DNA of 64,000 nt from Betaproteobacteria bacterium (GCA_027492485.1 JAPUER010000066.1:62001-126000), one strand, 5' to 3'; shown: positions 26,871 to 35,711, counted from the first letter of the stretch. Program-made: numbers and translations. The notes: generated by a model from the sequence alone, not told the origin.

Positions 26871-28976
26871 GTGACTAACGAGCCGACCTCCGAGCAGACG
26901 TATTTACCCCCCGCTTTGCGACCCAAGCTCGCAAAACTGGGCATTGCGCATCTGCGCGACTTTTTGCTGCACTTCCCGTTGCGCTATGAGGACCAGACGC
27001 GGGTGCGGCCGATTGCCGAACTGGTGGCGGGTGAGTCGGTGGTGGTGGAGGGCGTCGTCGAGCACTCGGAGACGCAATTCCGGCCCCGGCGCCAGTTCGT
27101 TGCGCTGCTGCGCGCCAGCGATGACGATGGCAACAACAATTTCGCCCCGCGACTGACGCTGCGTTATTTCAACTTCTACCCCAACATCGTGCAGGCCTTG
27201 AAGCCGGGCGCCACGGCCCGCGTGTTCGGCGAGGCGCGCGACGGCCGCTATGGCCTGGAGATGGTGCACCCGGTCTTCAAGAAGGACACACCCGAACCCG
27301 CGGAACAGGGGCGCTTGACGCCCGTGTATCCGGCCACCGCGGGCGTGCCGCAGGCGGCTTTGCGCACGCTTGCCGGCAAGGCGCGCAAGGTGCGCGAATG
27401 GCAGGCCGATCTGCTGCCACGAGCACTGACCGAGGCGCAGGGCCTGCCCGGCTGGCGCGAGGCGCTGCAGGTGCTGCACGAGCCGCCACCGGACGAGCCC
27501 GTTGCCGCGCTCGAAACGCGCTCGCACCCGGCCTGGCGGCGCGTCAAGTTCGACGAGCTGCTGGCGCAGCAGTTGGCGCTGCGCGACGCCAAAGCCTTGC
27601 GCGCCGGGGAGAGGGCCCCGCCGATTGCCGGCAGCGGGCTGATCAGCACGCTGCTGCGACAACGGCTGCCGTTCCGCTTGACCGCGCCACAGGAGCGCGC
27701 GCTGGGCGAAACCCTCGCGGACCTCGGTCGCGCAACACCGATGACGCGCCTGCTGCAGGGCGATGTTGGCAGCGGCAAGACGATTGTGGCCGCGTTGGCA
27801 GCACTTGCTGCGGTGGAAGCCGGTTATCAGGTCGCCTTCATGGCGCCGACGGAGCTGCTGGCCGAGCAGCACTTCAACAAGCTCTCGCACTGGCTTGCCG
27901 GATTGCCGGTAACGATCACCTGGCTGACCGGCAGCCTGACTGCTGCCGAGCTGAAGGCCGCGCAAGCTGCCTGCGCACGCGGCGAGACGCACATCGCCAT
28001 CGGCACCCACGCGCTGTTCCAGAAGAAAGTGTCGTTCGCGCGGCTCGGGCTTGTCGTGGTCGACGAACAGCATCGCTTCGGTGTCGAGCAGCGGCTTGCC
28101 TTGCGCTCGCGCGGCGCGAGGGACAGCGAGCGGGCGCTGGCTCCGCACACACTCATGATGAGCGCAACGCCCATTCCGCGCTCGCTGGCGATGAGTTACT
28201 ACGCCGATCTCGACGTATCGGTCATCGACGAACTGCCGAACGGCCGCCAACCGATCAGCACGCGACTGGTCAACGAAGCGCGCCGCTTTGAAGTCGCCCG
28301 TCACATTTACGAGGCCGTGCAGCAGGGCGGGCAGGCGTACTGGGTCTGCCCGCTGATTGACGAGAGCGAAAAGCTTGCTGCACAGGATATTGAATTGCAG
28401 AACGCGACGGCGCTGCACGCCGACCTGGTCGCGGCCATGCCCAACGTGCGTGTGACGCTGTTGCACGGGCGCATGAAGGCGGACGAAAAGGCGGCGATCA
28501 TGGCCGATTTCGCCGCCAACCGCGTTCAGGTACTGGTGGCAACCACCGTCATCGAAGTCGGCGTCGACGTGCCGAACGCAAGCTGGATGGTGATCGAGCA
28601 CGCCGAGCGCTTTGGCCTCGCGCAACTGCACCAACTGCGCGGCCGCATCGGGCGCGGCAGCGTGGCGTCCACCTGCATCCTGCTATTCGCCGACAAACTC
28701 TCCGACACCGCCAAACAGCGGCTCAAGGTCATCTACGAAACCACCGACGGCTTCACCATCGCAAGGGAAGACCTGCGCATCCGCGGCCCCGGCGAACTGC
28801 TTGGCCCGAGGCAATCGGGCTTACCGTCGCTGCGCTACGCCAACATCGAGGAAGACATTGACCTCGTGGAAGCAGCTCGGAATGCAGCAACGCACCTCGA
28901 AAACGACGCGTCGTTCGACAAGGCCGCATTCCTCGATCGCTGGATCAAGAGTCGGGTGGAGTTTGCGAAGGCGTAA
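26871..28976 (+). CDS. recG: ATP-dependent DNA helicase RecG
   Basis: A 701-residue superfamily 2 helicase that regresses stalled forks and resolves recombination intermediates. It has the N-terminal wedge/OB domain, Walker A GDVGSGKT near residue 300, the DEQHRFG box (Walker B), SATPIPRSLA (motif III) and HGRMKADEK, with the C-terminal GRIGRG and TAD-like region. GTG start at 26871; length is typical. It is divergent from the alpha-2-macroglobulin gene across 173 bp and convergent with the lipoprotein gene (5-bp gap). Confidence 0.97.
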   Translation: MTNEPTSEQTYLPPALRPKLAKLGIAHLRDFLLHFPLRYEDQTRVRPIAELVAGESVVVEGVVEHSETQFRPRRQFVALLRASDDDGNNNFAPRLTLRYFNFYPNIVQALKPGATARVFGEARDGRYGLEMVHPVFKKDTPEPAEQGRLTPVYPATAGVPQAALRTLAGKARKVREWQADLLPRALTEAQGLPGWREALQVLHEPPPDEPVAALETRSHPAWRRVKFDELLAQQLALRDAKALRAGERAPPIAGSGLISTLLRQRLPFRLTAPQERALGETLADLGRATPMTRLLQGDVGSGKTIVAALAALAAVEAGYQVAFMAPTELLAEQHFNKLSHWLAGLPVTITWLTGSLTAAELKAAQAACARGETHIAIGTHALFQKKVSFARLGLVVVDEQHRFGVEQRLALRSRGARDSERALAPHTLMMSATPIPRSLAMSYYADLDVSVIDELPNGRQPISTRLVNEARRFEVARHIYEAVQQGGQAYWVCPLIDESEKLAAQDIELQNATALHADLVAAMPNVRVTLLHGRMKADEKAAIMADFAANRVQVLVATTVIEVGVDVPNASWMVIEHAERFGLAQLHQLRGRIGRGSVASTCILLFADKLSDTAKQRLKVIYETTDGFTIAREDLRIRGPGELLGPRQSGLPSLRYANIEEDIDLVEAARNAATHLENDASFDKAAFLDRWIKSRVEFAKA

Positions 28977-28981
28977 TCCGG

Positions 28982-29617
28982 TTACTTTTGATTCATCCGT
29001 TCGGCGCGTTGCCGGGCCTCGGCGAGCGTAGGTACACCAAGGCGCTTGCGCTCCTCGTCAGTGACTGCGGATTCGTCGATCTTGTAGAGCATCCATTGCG
29101 CGTCGGCAGTTTTCGCACGTGTGAATTGCGTGCCGTACCACTGTGGTTTGTCCAGACGCATCATGATCCGATCCCACGACGCTGCCATGAGCCAGTTGGT
29201 ATTGGTGGCCTGAGCGTCCATCGTGGCGCTGGTGGTCGCGAGCGCATGTGCGAGACGGATATCAGCGACATCAGGGCCGTGCTGGCAGACCAGTGCAGCG
29301 TTGAAGAAATCGACCGCCGTCCGCAACTCACCGCCGGCGACAAGTTCGCGAACACGTTTGAGCCGCGCGCGATCGCACGTTCCAACGGCGCTCCAATCAA
29401 TATTCGGCCCGGCAATGCGGTCACGCTGATCGGCCTCTTTGATTGCCTGCAGTTCGGCGTGGTTGGGTTGATCTGCCGTTCGCGGTGCGGGCGGCGGAGC
29501 GACAGTGCTACAGGCGTTGCACAGCAGGAGCGCGGCAACGGCGATTGCGACCACCCACTGGCGCGCCGACGGACTACGTTGGCGCCGCACAAAGCCACGT
29601 ACAGCAGAACTGCGCAT
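28982..29617 (-). CDS. Putative lipoprotein with DUF6624-like domain
   Basis: A 211-residue protein. The N-terminus is arginine-rich, then hydrophobic, ending in the lipobox LCNAC, so it is probably a lipoprotein. The mature part resembles DUF6624: EADQRDRIA, VRELVAGGELRTAVDFFNAA, LVCQHGPDVADIRLAHALA, and WYGTQF. The function of that domain is unknown. The start lies 2 bp after the vapC stop on the same strand with no good Shine-Dalgarno, so it may be translationally coupled to the toxin gene. An earlier GTG at 29656, inside vapC, is possible. Confidence 0.75.
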   Translation of the reverse strand: MRSSAVRGFVRRQRSPSARQWVVAIAVAALLLCNACSTVAPPPAPRTADQPNHAELQAIKEADQRDRIAGPNIDWSAVGTCDRARLKRVRELVAGGELRTAVDFFNAALVCQHGPDVADIRLAHALATTSATMDAQATNTNWLMAASWDRIMMRLDKPQWYGTQFTRAKTADAQWMLYKIDESAVTDEERKRLGVPTLAEARQRAERMNQK

Positions 29618-29619
29618 CG

Positions 29620-30129
29620 TCACAGGAGTTTCAAATGGTGAGCGTTCGCCCCGCACACTGCCTCCAACGGGATGTTCTGATCAAACGTCACCAGCGTACC
29701 GCCGTGTTTGACCGCTAGCGCAAGCAGGTAGAGATCGGTGATTTGCTGGTGACCGTGGACGCGCGTGAAGTCGACTGCGGCGTCGTCGCGCAGCGAGACG
29801 TCGTCCGGCCAGAATTCGTGGTCCAGTGCGGCGCAGGCCCGCTGCAACTGGTCGCGCACGGTGCGCAGGCCAAGCGCGCCGCGCTTGCCGTAGCTGGGCA
29901 GGTTGAGCACGCGGATGACGCCGTTTTCGGTCAACGGGCAGGTCGCGATGCGTAGGCCGGGCATTTCGATGAAGGTGTTGGCGCGGTCGGAGGCGACATG
30001 CGCGTCGTCGAACAGGGCAACCCAGACGTTGACATCGAGCAGACAACGACTCGGTTGCAGGTAACGCGCATCGGGTTCGCGCGTCATCACATTCGTCGAC
30101 CCGCTCGCGGGCATGCCACGACGGGGCAC
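29620..30129 (-). CDS. vapC: PIN-domain ribonuclease toxin, VapC family (module 1)
   Basis: A PIN-domain protein of 155-169 residues. The four acidic metal ligands are present: D in LLDVNVW, E in TENGVIR, D in ITDLYLLA, and D in TFDQNI. VapC toxins cut tRNA or rRNA. The GTG at 30129 is 1 bp from the stop of the antitoxin gene; ATGs at 30114 and 30090 are alternatives. The operon continues into the DUF6624-like lipoprotein gene. Confidence 0.88.
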   Translation of the reverse strand: MPRRGMPASGSTNVMTREPDARYLQPSRCLLDVNVWVALFDDAHVASDRANTFIEMPGLRIATCPLTENGVIRVLNLPSYGKRGALGLRTVRDQLQRACAALDHEFWPDDVSLRDDAAVDFTRVHGHQQITDLYLLALAVKHGGTLVTFDQNIPLEAVCGANAHHLKLL

Positions 30130-30130
30130 G

Positions 30131-30370
30131 TCAGATGCCCTCGCGTTCCATCAGTTCGCGCACGTGCTCGACAGTGATCACCTCGTCGCGCGCGGGCAGC
30201 AATGCAAAACGCCCGCGCAGCGGTGCGGCCGCGGCGGGCGCGGCGGCGCGCGCCTGAGCGCCAGCACGCACGAGGATGGACACCGCGTCACCCAGCGACA
30301 AATGCTCCCGGTCCGCCAGATGGCGGGCGACGTGGAAGGCGTCTTCTGCGAGGTTGAGCGTGGTGCGCAT
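30131..30370 (-). CDS. Ribbon-helix-helix-like antitoxin (module 1)
   Basis: A 79-residue protein. The N-terminal MRTTLNLAEDAFHVARHLA has the beta-strand plus helix pattern of CopG/Arc-type DNA binders. The middle is alanine-rich (AAAPAAAAPLRGRF), and the C-terminus (ITVEHVRELMEREGI) would wrap the toxin. Position and spacing directly before the PIN toxin support an antitoxin and operon autorepressor. It is divergent from a second VapBC module. Confidence 0.83.
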   Translation of the reverse strand: MRTTLNLAEDAFHVARHLADREHLSLGDAVSILVRAGAQARAAAPAAAAPLRGRFALLPARDEVITVEHVRELMEREGI

Positions 30371-30436
30371 GGAGCGAATGATCCTGTGCTGCCGTGGGCG
30401 GGGTTTGATGGGGCGTTGCTTACGTTGTTGCAGTTG

Positions 30437-30459
30437 GCATCATATCATCAATATGATGC
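30437..30459. promoter_or_regulatory. Inverted repeat between divergent VapBC operons
   Basis: A perfect 9-bp inverted repeat GCATCATAT / ATATGATGC with a 5-bp spacer, in an AT-rich stretch 67 bp upstream of antitoxin 1. It looks like an operator for the ribbon-helix-helix antitoxin. This is an inference from position and symmetry. Confidence 0.55.
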
Positions 30460-30500
30460 TGTATTGCGAGATTGCTGGGCTGTTGCATTTACCGACGCAA

Positions 30501-30533
30501 GCTATAGCGATGGTATATACTTGTGCTATATAC
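30501..30533. promoter_or_regulatory. Probable VapB operator boxes for module 2
   Basis: Three similar boxes in 33 bp: GCTATAGC, GTATATAC and CTATATAC. The last ends 25 bp before the vapB GTG. AbrB-type VapB antitoxins usually bind such AT-rich palindromic boxes at their own promoter. The exact -10 and -35 elements are unclear. Confidence 0.5.
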
Positions 30534-30558
30534 AACTGTTTCATAAAACCTCCACCTC

Positions 30559-30792
30559 GTGACAACCAGCACCTTGTTCACCAATAACCGGACGCAAGCG
30601 GTTCGCTTGCCGGCGGAGCTTCGTATGCCCGAGGGCGTCAAACGTGTGGACGTGCGAGCGCGCGGCGTGGAGCGCATCATCGCGCCGGCCGATATGTCGT
30701 GGGACAGTTTTTTTCTGGCTGCAGAGGCCGTGAGCGACGATTTCATGAACGATCGCGCAACGCAAGTACAGACTGAGCGGGAAACGTTGTAA
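30559..30792 (+). CDS. vapB: AbrB/SpoVT-type antitoxin VapB (module 2)
   Basis: A 77-residue antitoxin with the swapped-hairpin pattern FTNNRTQAVRLPAELRMP and a C-terminal toxin-binding tail rich in acidic residues. GTG start without an obvious Shine-Dalgarno. It is followed after 19 bp by vapC. It neutralises VapC and represses the operon by family analogy. Confidence 0.9.
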   Translation: MTTSTLFTNNRTQAVRLPAELRMPEGVKRVDVRARGVERIIAPADMSWDSFFLAAEAVSDDFMNDRATQVQTERETL

Positions 30793-30811
30793 GCGCCCAC
30801 TGAGGCCAGCC

Positions 30812-31213
30812 ATGTTGCGCTATCTGCTCGACACCAACATCGTCATCTATGTCATCAAGCAGCGCCCGCTTGCCGTCAAGGCGAAATTCAATGAGCAAAC
30901 CGGACGCATGGCGATTTCCGCAATCACGCTGTCGGAATTGATGCATGGCGCAGAAAAGAGCACACGACCGGCTGCCAATCTGGCAGTCGTTGAAGACTTT
31001 TGCAGCCGCCTGGACGTTCTCGCCTACCCACCCAAAGCAGCGGCGCATTACGGCTCAATTCGTGTCGCGCTGGAGCGCGCCGGGATACCTATTGGCGTAA
31101 ACGATTTGCACATCGCGGCGCATGCACGGTGCGAAGGGCTCACCGTCGTTACCAACAACCTGCGGGAGTTCGAGCGCGTGCCCGCGCTGCAAGTCGAAAA
31201 CTGGATTGAATGA
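30812..31213 (+). CDS. vapC: tRNA(fMet)-type endonuclease toxin VapC (module 2)
   Basis: A 133-residue PIN toxin starting MLRYLLDTNIVIYVIK, close to the VapC family that cleaves initiator tRNA. Acidic residues are in LLDTN, SELMHGAEKS and IGVNDLHIAAHA, and VTNNLREF is at the expected C-terminal position. Standard length and ATG start. It forms a module with the vapB 19 bp upstream. Confidence 0.93.
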   Translation: MLRYLLDTNIVIYVIKQRPLAVKAKFNEQTGRMAISAITLSELMHGAEKSTRPAANLAVVEDFCSRLDVLAYPPKAAAHYGSIRVALERAGIPIGVNDLHIAAHARCEGLTVVTNNLREFERVPALQVENWIE

Positions 31214-31373
31214 CGTGGCCGGAGCGGCAGCCAGGTCGTGCGAGCCGATAAAATCAGTGTCGATGTTTCTTTAGCCACGCCCACCTGCCTCGTCATGCCG
31301 GTTCCCGGATGAGGCAGTGTTGCGCGTGGCTTTTCTGTTTTTTGCCCGGCGTTTGCGCCGATGAACTTGCGCC

Positions 31374-32456
31374 ATGAAAGACACTTTCCGCGTCAAACTT
31401 GAACAACTCGACCGCCGTCTGGTCGAGGTGGAGAGTCTGCTTTCCGATCCGGCGTCGACCAGCGACATGAACCGCTTCCGCGTGCTGTCGAAGGAGCGCA
31501 GCGATCTTGAGCCCGTAGCGGCGCTGTTCAAGGACTTCACCTCGCGCGAAGGCGACCTTGCGGCTGCGCAGGAGATGCTGGCCGATCCCGAGATGAAGGA
31601 GATGGCGCAGGAGGAGATCGAGACGGCCAAGGCCGACATCGAACGCCTCGACAAAGAGCTGACGCTCGCGCTGCTGCCGAAAGACCCCAACGACGAGCGC
31701 AACATCTTTCTCGAAATCCGCGCCGGTACCGGCGGCGACGAGTCCGCGCTGTTCGCGGGCGACCTGCTGCGCATGTATACGCGCTTCGCGGAGCGCCAGC
31801 GCTGGCAGGTCGAGATCGTCTCGGCCAACGAGAGCGAGCTCGGCGGCTACCGCGAGGTGATCGCGCGCATCGTGGGCCAGGGCGCCTATTCCAAGCTCAA
31901 GTTCGAGTCCGGCACCCACCGCGTGCAGCGCGTGCCCGCGACCGAGGCGCAAGGCCGGATCCACACCAGCGCCTGCACGGTGGCGATCCTGCCCGAGGCC
32001 GATCCGGTCAAGGACATCACGATCAACCCGTCCGACCTGCGCATCGACACCTTCCGCGCCTCGGGTGCCGGCGGTCAGCACATCAACAAGACCGACTCGG
32101 CGGTGCGCATCGTGCACATTCCTACGGGCGTCGTCGTCGAATGTCAGGACGGCCGCTCGCAGCACCAGAACAAGGCGCGCGCGATGGAAGTGCTTGCCTC
32201 GCGCCTGCTCGAACGCGAGCGCGAGGCGGCGCACGCTAAGGAAGCAGGTCTGCGCAAGTCGCTGGTCGGCTCCGGCGACCGCAGCGAGCGCATCCGCACC
32301 TACAACTATCCGCAGGGCCGGATGACCGATCACCGCATCAACCTGACGCTTTACAAGCTTGACTTCATCATGGACGGCGACATCGGCGAGATGATGGACG
32401 CGCTGCGGTCGGAATATCAGGCGGAGCAGATGGCGAGCATGGATGGCGCCGCGTAG
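31374..32456 (+). CDS. prfA: Peptide chain release factor 1
   Basis: A 360-residue RF1 of normal length, reading UAA and UAG. The stop-codon tripeptide PAT (PxT class) lies in [14 protein letters not shown], and the catalytic GGQ in [10 protein letters not shown] near residue 232. The N-terminus [16 protein letters not shown] is standard. Its methyltransferase prmC is encoded two genes downstream, so both parts of termination control sit together, separated by pyrF. Confidence 0.98.
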   Translation: MKDTFRVKLEQLDRRLVEVESLLSDPASTSDMNRFRVLSKERSDLEPVAALFKDFTSREGDLAAAQEMLADPEMKEMAQEEIETAKADIERLDKELTLALLPKDPNDERNIFLEIRAGTGGDESALFAGDLLRMYTRFAERQRWQVEIVSANESELGGYREVIARIVGQGAYSKLKFESGTHRVQRVPATEAQGRIHTSACTVAILPEADPVKDITINPSDLRIDTFRASGAGGQHINKTDSAVRIVHIPTGVVVECQDGRSQHQNKARAMEVLASRLLEREREAAHAKEAGLRKSLVGSGDRSERIRTYNYPQGRMTDHRINLTLYKLDFIMDGDIGEMMDALRSEYQAEQMASMDGAA

Positions 32457-32459
32457 CGG

Positions 32460-32483
32460 CGCAGGACGAAAGACGAATGACGA
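32460..32483. repeat. CGTCATTCGTC short repeat, copy 2 (inverted)
   Basis: GCAGGACGAAAGACGAATGA plus CG, the reverse complement of the words at 6391-6420. With 32617-32646 it forms an inverted pair enclosing the start of a small reading frame between prfA and pyrF. Confidence 0.6.
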
Positions 32484-32555
32484 CGCTCCCGTGGGTCGCT
32501 AGGACGCAAAGCTTGGTGACTGCTTTTCTTCATATGGCGCGAGTTGGAGGAGTAG

Positions 32556-32660
32556 ATGACTTACACGTACACGTTCGGAACCGGTAAACACGCAGAGACA
32601 TTTGTGTTTTGCTTTGCGTCATTCGTCATTCGTCATTCGTCCTGTGCGGAGCCCCAATGA
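32556..32660 (+). CDS. Possible 34-residue leader peptide upstream of pyrF
   Basis: A short frame starting with ATG 5 bp after the strong ribosome-binding sequence GGAGGAG. It encodes MTYTYTFGTGKHAETFVF, then a segment read through the short repeat, and ends at a TGA that overlaps the pyrF ATG (ATGA). The strong start signal plus stop/start overlap suggests translational coupling or a leader peptide. No known family; it could also be chance. Confidence 0.4.
   Translation: MTYTYTFGTGKHAETFVFCFASFVIRHSSCAEPQ
32617..32646. repeat. CGTCATTCGTC short repeat, copy 3
   Basis: Contains three tandem ATTCGTC-type words and ends CGTCCTGTGC, 10 bp before the pyrF ATG. Related to 6391-6420 and inverted relative to 32460-32483. 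Confidence 0.6.
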
Positions 32661-33466
32661 ATTTCCACGACAAACTCAACGCATCGTGGCTCCGCACGCG
32701 CTCCCTCGTATGCGTCGGCCTCGACCCCGAGAAGAAGCGGCTACCCGAGCGGCTGTTCAATCGCCCCGACGCGATCTTTGCCTTCAACAAGGCGATCATC
32801 GACGCGACGCATGACATCGTCTGCGCCTACAAGCCGCAGTTCGCGCACTATGCTGCGGTCGCGGCCGAGGATCAGCTCGCCGCGACGATCGACTACATCC
32901 ACGACCGCTACCCCGGCGTGCCGGTGATCCTCGACGCCAAGCGCGGCGACGTCGGCAGCACGGCTGAGTTCTATGCCGTCGAGGCGTTCGAGCGTTACCG
33001 CGCCGACGCGGTGACGGTGAACCCCTATCTCGGTGGCGATTCCGTCGCGCCGTTCACCAAATACGCCGACCGCGGCACCATCCTGCTCTGCCGCACCTCG
33101 AACGCGGGCGGCGCCGACTTGCAGGAGCAGTTGGTCGACGGCGAACCGCTCTACCTGCGCGTCGCCAAACTAGCCGCGAACCGGTGGAATGCAAACAAAA
33201 ACATTAGTCTCGTCGTCGGCGCCACGGTGCCACAGGTGATCGCCGACGTGCGCAAGGCCGTGGGCGACATGCCGCTGCTGGTGCCCGGCGTCGGCGCCCA
33301 GGGCGGCGACATGAAGGCCACCGTCGCCGTGGGTCGCGACAGCAAGGGCACCGGCCTCGTCATCAACGCGTCGCGTTCGGTGATCTATGCGAGCGGCGGC
33401 GACGATTTCGCTCACGCAGCACGCGGCGTGGTGGAGCAGATGCTGGAAGATGGGGCGGTGATCTGA
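32657..33466 (+). CDS. pyrF: Orotidine 5'-phosphate decarboxylase (type 2)
   Basis: A 269-residue OMP decarboxylase of the longer type 2 subfamily, the last step of UMP synthesis. It has VCVGLDPEKKRLP near the N-terminus, the catalytic lysine/aspartate cluster LDAKRGDVGSTAEFYA near residue 96, TVNPYLGGDS, and the phosphate loop VPGVGAQGGD. The ATG overlaps the stop of a small upstream frame. Confidence 0.96.
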   Translation: MNFHDKLNASWLRTRSLVCVGLDPEKKRLPERLFNRPDAIFAFNKAIIDATHDIVCAYKPQFAHYAAVAAEDQLAATIDYIHDRYPGVPVILDAKRGDVGSTAEFYAVEAFERYRADAVTVNPYLGGDSVAPFTKYADRGTILLCRTSNAGGADLQEQLVDGEPLYLRVAKLAANRWNANKNISLVVGATVPQVIADVRKAVGDMPLLVPGVGAQGGDMKATVAVGRDSKGTGLVINASRSVIYASGGDDFAHAARGVVEQMLEDGAVI

Positions 33467-33479
33467 GTGAAGCGGCGGT

Positions 33480-33503
33480 TGTGGGAGCGGGCTTGCCCGC
33501 GAT
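33480..33503. repeat. Single GTAGGAGCGG-type REP unit
   Basis: TGTGGGAGCGGGCTTGCCCG plus CGATA, just after the pyrF stop. Only one half of the usual inverted pair is present. It can fold on itself through GCGGGC/GCCCGC. Confidence 0.75.
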
Positions 33504-33545
33504 AGCAGACGGGAGACGCCGCCTTGGCATGTTGCAAGGGGCAGC

Positions 33546-33660
33546 AGCTTTTGGCTGCAATGCGCAGTCGGAATGGGCTTAGCGGCAATTCGACCCAAAG
33601 TCGATTTTTGGTTATTTCACGCTATGAGCCCAGTAGAAATGCGTGTCTCATTAAAAAGCC
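33546..33660. repeat. AAGTCGACTT palindromic element, copy 3
   Basis: Centre AAAGTCGATTTT near 33602, inner arms GGGCTTAGC and GCTATGAGCCC, outer arms AGCTTTTGGC and TTAAAAAGCC. It lies between pyrF and prmC and ends 19 bp before the prmC start. Confidence 0.82.
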
Positions 33661-33679
33661 AATAGACCGGTGAACCGAT

Positions 33680-34525
33680 TTGCTAACGATTCATCACGCT
33701 CTGCGCGATAGCCGCCTGCCACGCCTCGAAGCGCGCATGCTGCTCGCCCACACGCTCGGCCACCCGCGCCCGGCGCATGCCCACGCGTGGCTGCTCGCGC
33801 GTGACACCGATGCGCTCGACGACGCCACCGCGCGCCGCTTCGACGCGTTGGTGCAACGACGGCTTGCTGGCGAACCCATCGCCTATCTGATCGGCCACCG
33901 CGAGTTCTACGGACGCGACTTCCGCTGCTCGCCCGCCGCGCTGATTCCGCGCCCGGAGACCGAGCTGCTGATCGACCTCGCGCTCGAACGGCTGCCGGCC
34001 GACTTCGCCGGTCACATTCTCGATGTCGGCACCGGCACCGGCTGCATCGCCATCACGCTCGCGCTGGAGCGCCCGCGCGCACAGATCACCGCGCTGGACG
34101 TGTCCGCCGCCGCGCTCGCACTTGCGCGCGAGAACGCGACCGCGCTGGGCGCCCGCAACCTGCGCGTTGTCGAAAGCAACTGGTTCGCCGCGCTCACTGC
34201 CGACGATCAGTTCGACCTCATCGCCAGCAACCCGCCCTACATCGCACCGGGCGATGCGCATCTCGTGCAGGGGGATTTGCGCTTCGAGCCGTCACTGGCG
34301 CTGGCTGACGCGGTGGACGGACTGGAAAGCTATCGTCGAATTGCCGATGGCGCTTCGCGACATCTTCGCCGTGGTGGCTGGCTTGCGGTAGAGCACGGCT
34401 ACGACCAGGGCGAATCAGTACCCGCAGTGTTGCGCGACGCCGGTCTTGTTGCTATTGAAGTTTTTAACGATTTAGCCGCGTCGCCGCGAACATGCCTGGC
34501 GCATCGACCGCGCGTCAATTGTTGA
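33680..34525 (+). CDS. prmC: Release factor glutamine methyltransferase
   Basis: A 281-residue PrmC/HemK that methylates the GGQ glutamine of RF1 and RF2. The N-terminal helical domain has RLPRLEARMLLAHTLG. The catalytic domain has IPRPETELL, motif I LDVGTGTGCIA and the glutamine-binding NPPY near residue 187. The start is a TTG giving MLTIHHALRD, which matches other PrmC N-termini; no ATG fits. A repeat element ends 19 bp upstream. Confidence 0.94.
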   Translation: MLTIHHALRDSRLPRLEARMLLAHTLGHPRPAHAHAWLLARDTDALDDATARRFDALVQRRLAGEPIAYLIGHREFYGRDFRCSPAALIPRPETELLIDLALERLPADFAGHILDVGTGTGCIAITLALERPRAQITALDVSAAALALARENATALGARNLRVVESNWFAALTADDQFDLIASNPPYIAPGDAHLVQGDLRFEPSLALADAVDGLESYRRIADGASRHLRRGGWLAVEHGYDQGESVPAVLRDAGLVAIEVFNDLAASPRTCLAHRPRVNC

Positions 34526-34553
34526 GGTTTTCAAGATTCGCGGCGCCCGTACA

Positions 34554-34627
34554 CCGTTCACCCAGAACGTAGTGAAGGGGTTGACCCGCTGCGGCATCAG
34601 ACCCTCCACTACCCTCAGGGCGAACGG
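34554..34627. repeat. GTTCGCCC palindromic (RSEG-type) repeat, intergenic copy
   Basis: CCGTTCACCCAGAACGTAGT on the left and CTACCCTCAGGGCGAACGG on the right. Same family as the copy inside the alpha-2-macroglobulin gene (23040-23117). It lies between the convergent 3' ends of prmC and a secreted-protein gene, where it may act as a terminator. Confidence 0.8.
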
Positions 34628-34688
34628 ACGTTCTGTCGCGGATTTGGGAAAGCTCAATAGCCAACCGCGTGCACGGGGCGCGCGGGCG

Positions 34689-35711
34689 TCATTGCACCTC
34701 GTCGCTGCGTTTGGGGGCACAAAACTGCGGGCCTTCCCCTACGTAGCCGTAGGACTGCAGCGCAACGTATGTGTCGGCGCTCTGCACGTAGCGATGCGCG
34801 ATCGATACGGGATGGAATAACCGATAGACCGGACTGGCGCCGAAAGGGCATGCGCCGTTTCGATACTTGAGCACGTAGCCGACCGGAAATGTACACACAG
34901 TCGCCGTTGGCAAAAAAAGCAACCGGGTCGCGGCCAGACATTCCGCTTCGGTGGCCATGAACGCGCCCTGTGACGGACTGGGATAGTTGTAGCGGTAGAT
35001 GACCTCAAACGCGTCGTTTTTCGGCTCCCGCGGCAACACTTCTGCGGAGCCGATGATTGGTGTCCACGCCTGAAATGTGAAACCGGAAGTGGTCGGTGGC
35101 CCGACGTCCAGCCAATCGCCGCCTCCGGTAAGTAGTTCACCGTGACGGCCCCAAATCACAACGGGGCCACCGCCTTCTTCGGTGAACCGATACGGGTGAT
35201 AAATTGAGTCGCCGTCGATGCGACCCGTGAACCAGTACTTTGTTGCGAAGTCCGCACGGGTAAGAACTGAAAGCGGCGCAGAGCCGATCGCGTTAAGTAA
35301 CGTAGTGCCACCATCGTAGCCGTCACCAGCTTGCTGCGGTCTGCGTGACGTCAACCCCAGTTGCACTGTGTGATTGCCTGCGGGCAGCCCATTGAATTGG
35401 AACTCGCGAGAAGGCGAACAAATGCCCGGTTTCAGGTGCGAAAGCTGAATATCAAGCAAGTTGCCTGTGAATCGGACCCGCGCGTAACCCGGTGCGTTAG
35501 TGCTGAGGCACACATCCTCAGAGAATGTGGCGATGACTCGAAATGGCTCGTACTCTTGCGGCGAGGAGGGAATGAAGCGCAGCTGGGCGGAGGGACCTGC
35601 GTCGGCAAATCCCGTAAACGCAGTCAACATGAGAGCTGTAGTGAAGCCGCGAACGCAGCCTGACTCCGGCACGGCCAGAAGCGCATTGACGATTCGTCGG
35701 AGCATCTCCAT
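34689..35711 (-). CDS. Secreted protein with DUF5648-like C-terminal motif
   Basis: A 340-residue protein. An N-terminal signal region (FTTALMLTAFTGFADA) is followed by a beta-rich domain (SPQEYEPFRVIATF, FNGLPAGNHTVQL). The C-terminus has CPFGASPVYRLFHP, then HRYVQS and GYVGEGPQFCAP. That ending, and weakly the N-terminal domain, are shared with the protein at 50218-51120; the ending is also in the protein at 13611-15629. Function unknown. It follows the gene at 35714-36748 after 2 bp, so the two form an operon. Codon use is richer in A/T than the surrounding housekeeping genes. Confidence 0.75.
   Translation of the reverse strand: MEMLRRIVNALLAVPESGCVRGFTTALMLTAFTGFADAGPSAQLRFIPSSPQEYEPFRVIATFSEDVCLSTNAPGYARVRFTGNLLDIQLSHLKPGICSPSREFQFNGLPAGNHTVQLGLTSRRPQQAGDGYDGGTTLLNAIGSAPLSVLTRADFATKYWFTGRIDGDSIYHPYRFTEEGGGPVVIWGRHGELLTGGGDWLDVGPPTTSGFTFQAWTPIIGSAEVLPREPKNDAFEVIYRYNYPSPSQGAFMATEAECLAATRLLFLPTATVCTFPVGYVLKYRNGACPFGASPVYRLFHPVSIAHRYVQSADTYVALQSYGYVGEGPQFCAPKRSDEVQ

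Noticed and set aside
28982-31213. Genomic island or integrated element containing the VapBC pairs
   Set aside because: No integrase, attachment repeats or tRNA are visible and both sides are housekeeping genes.
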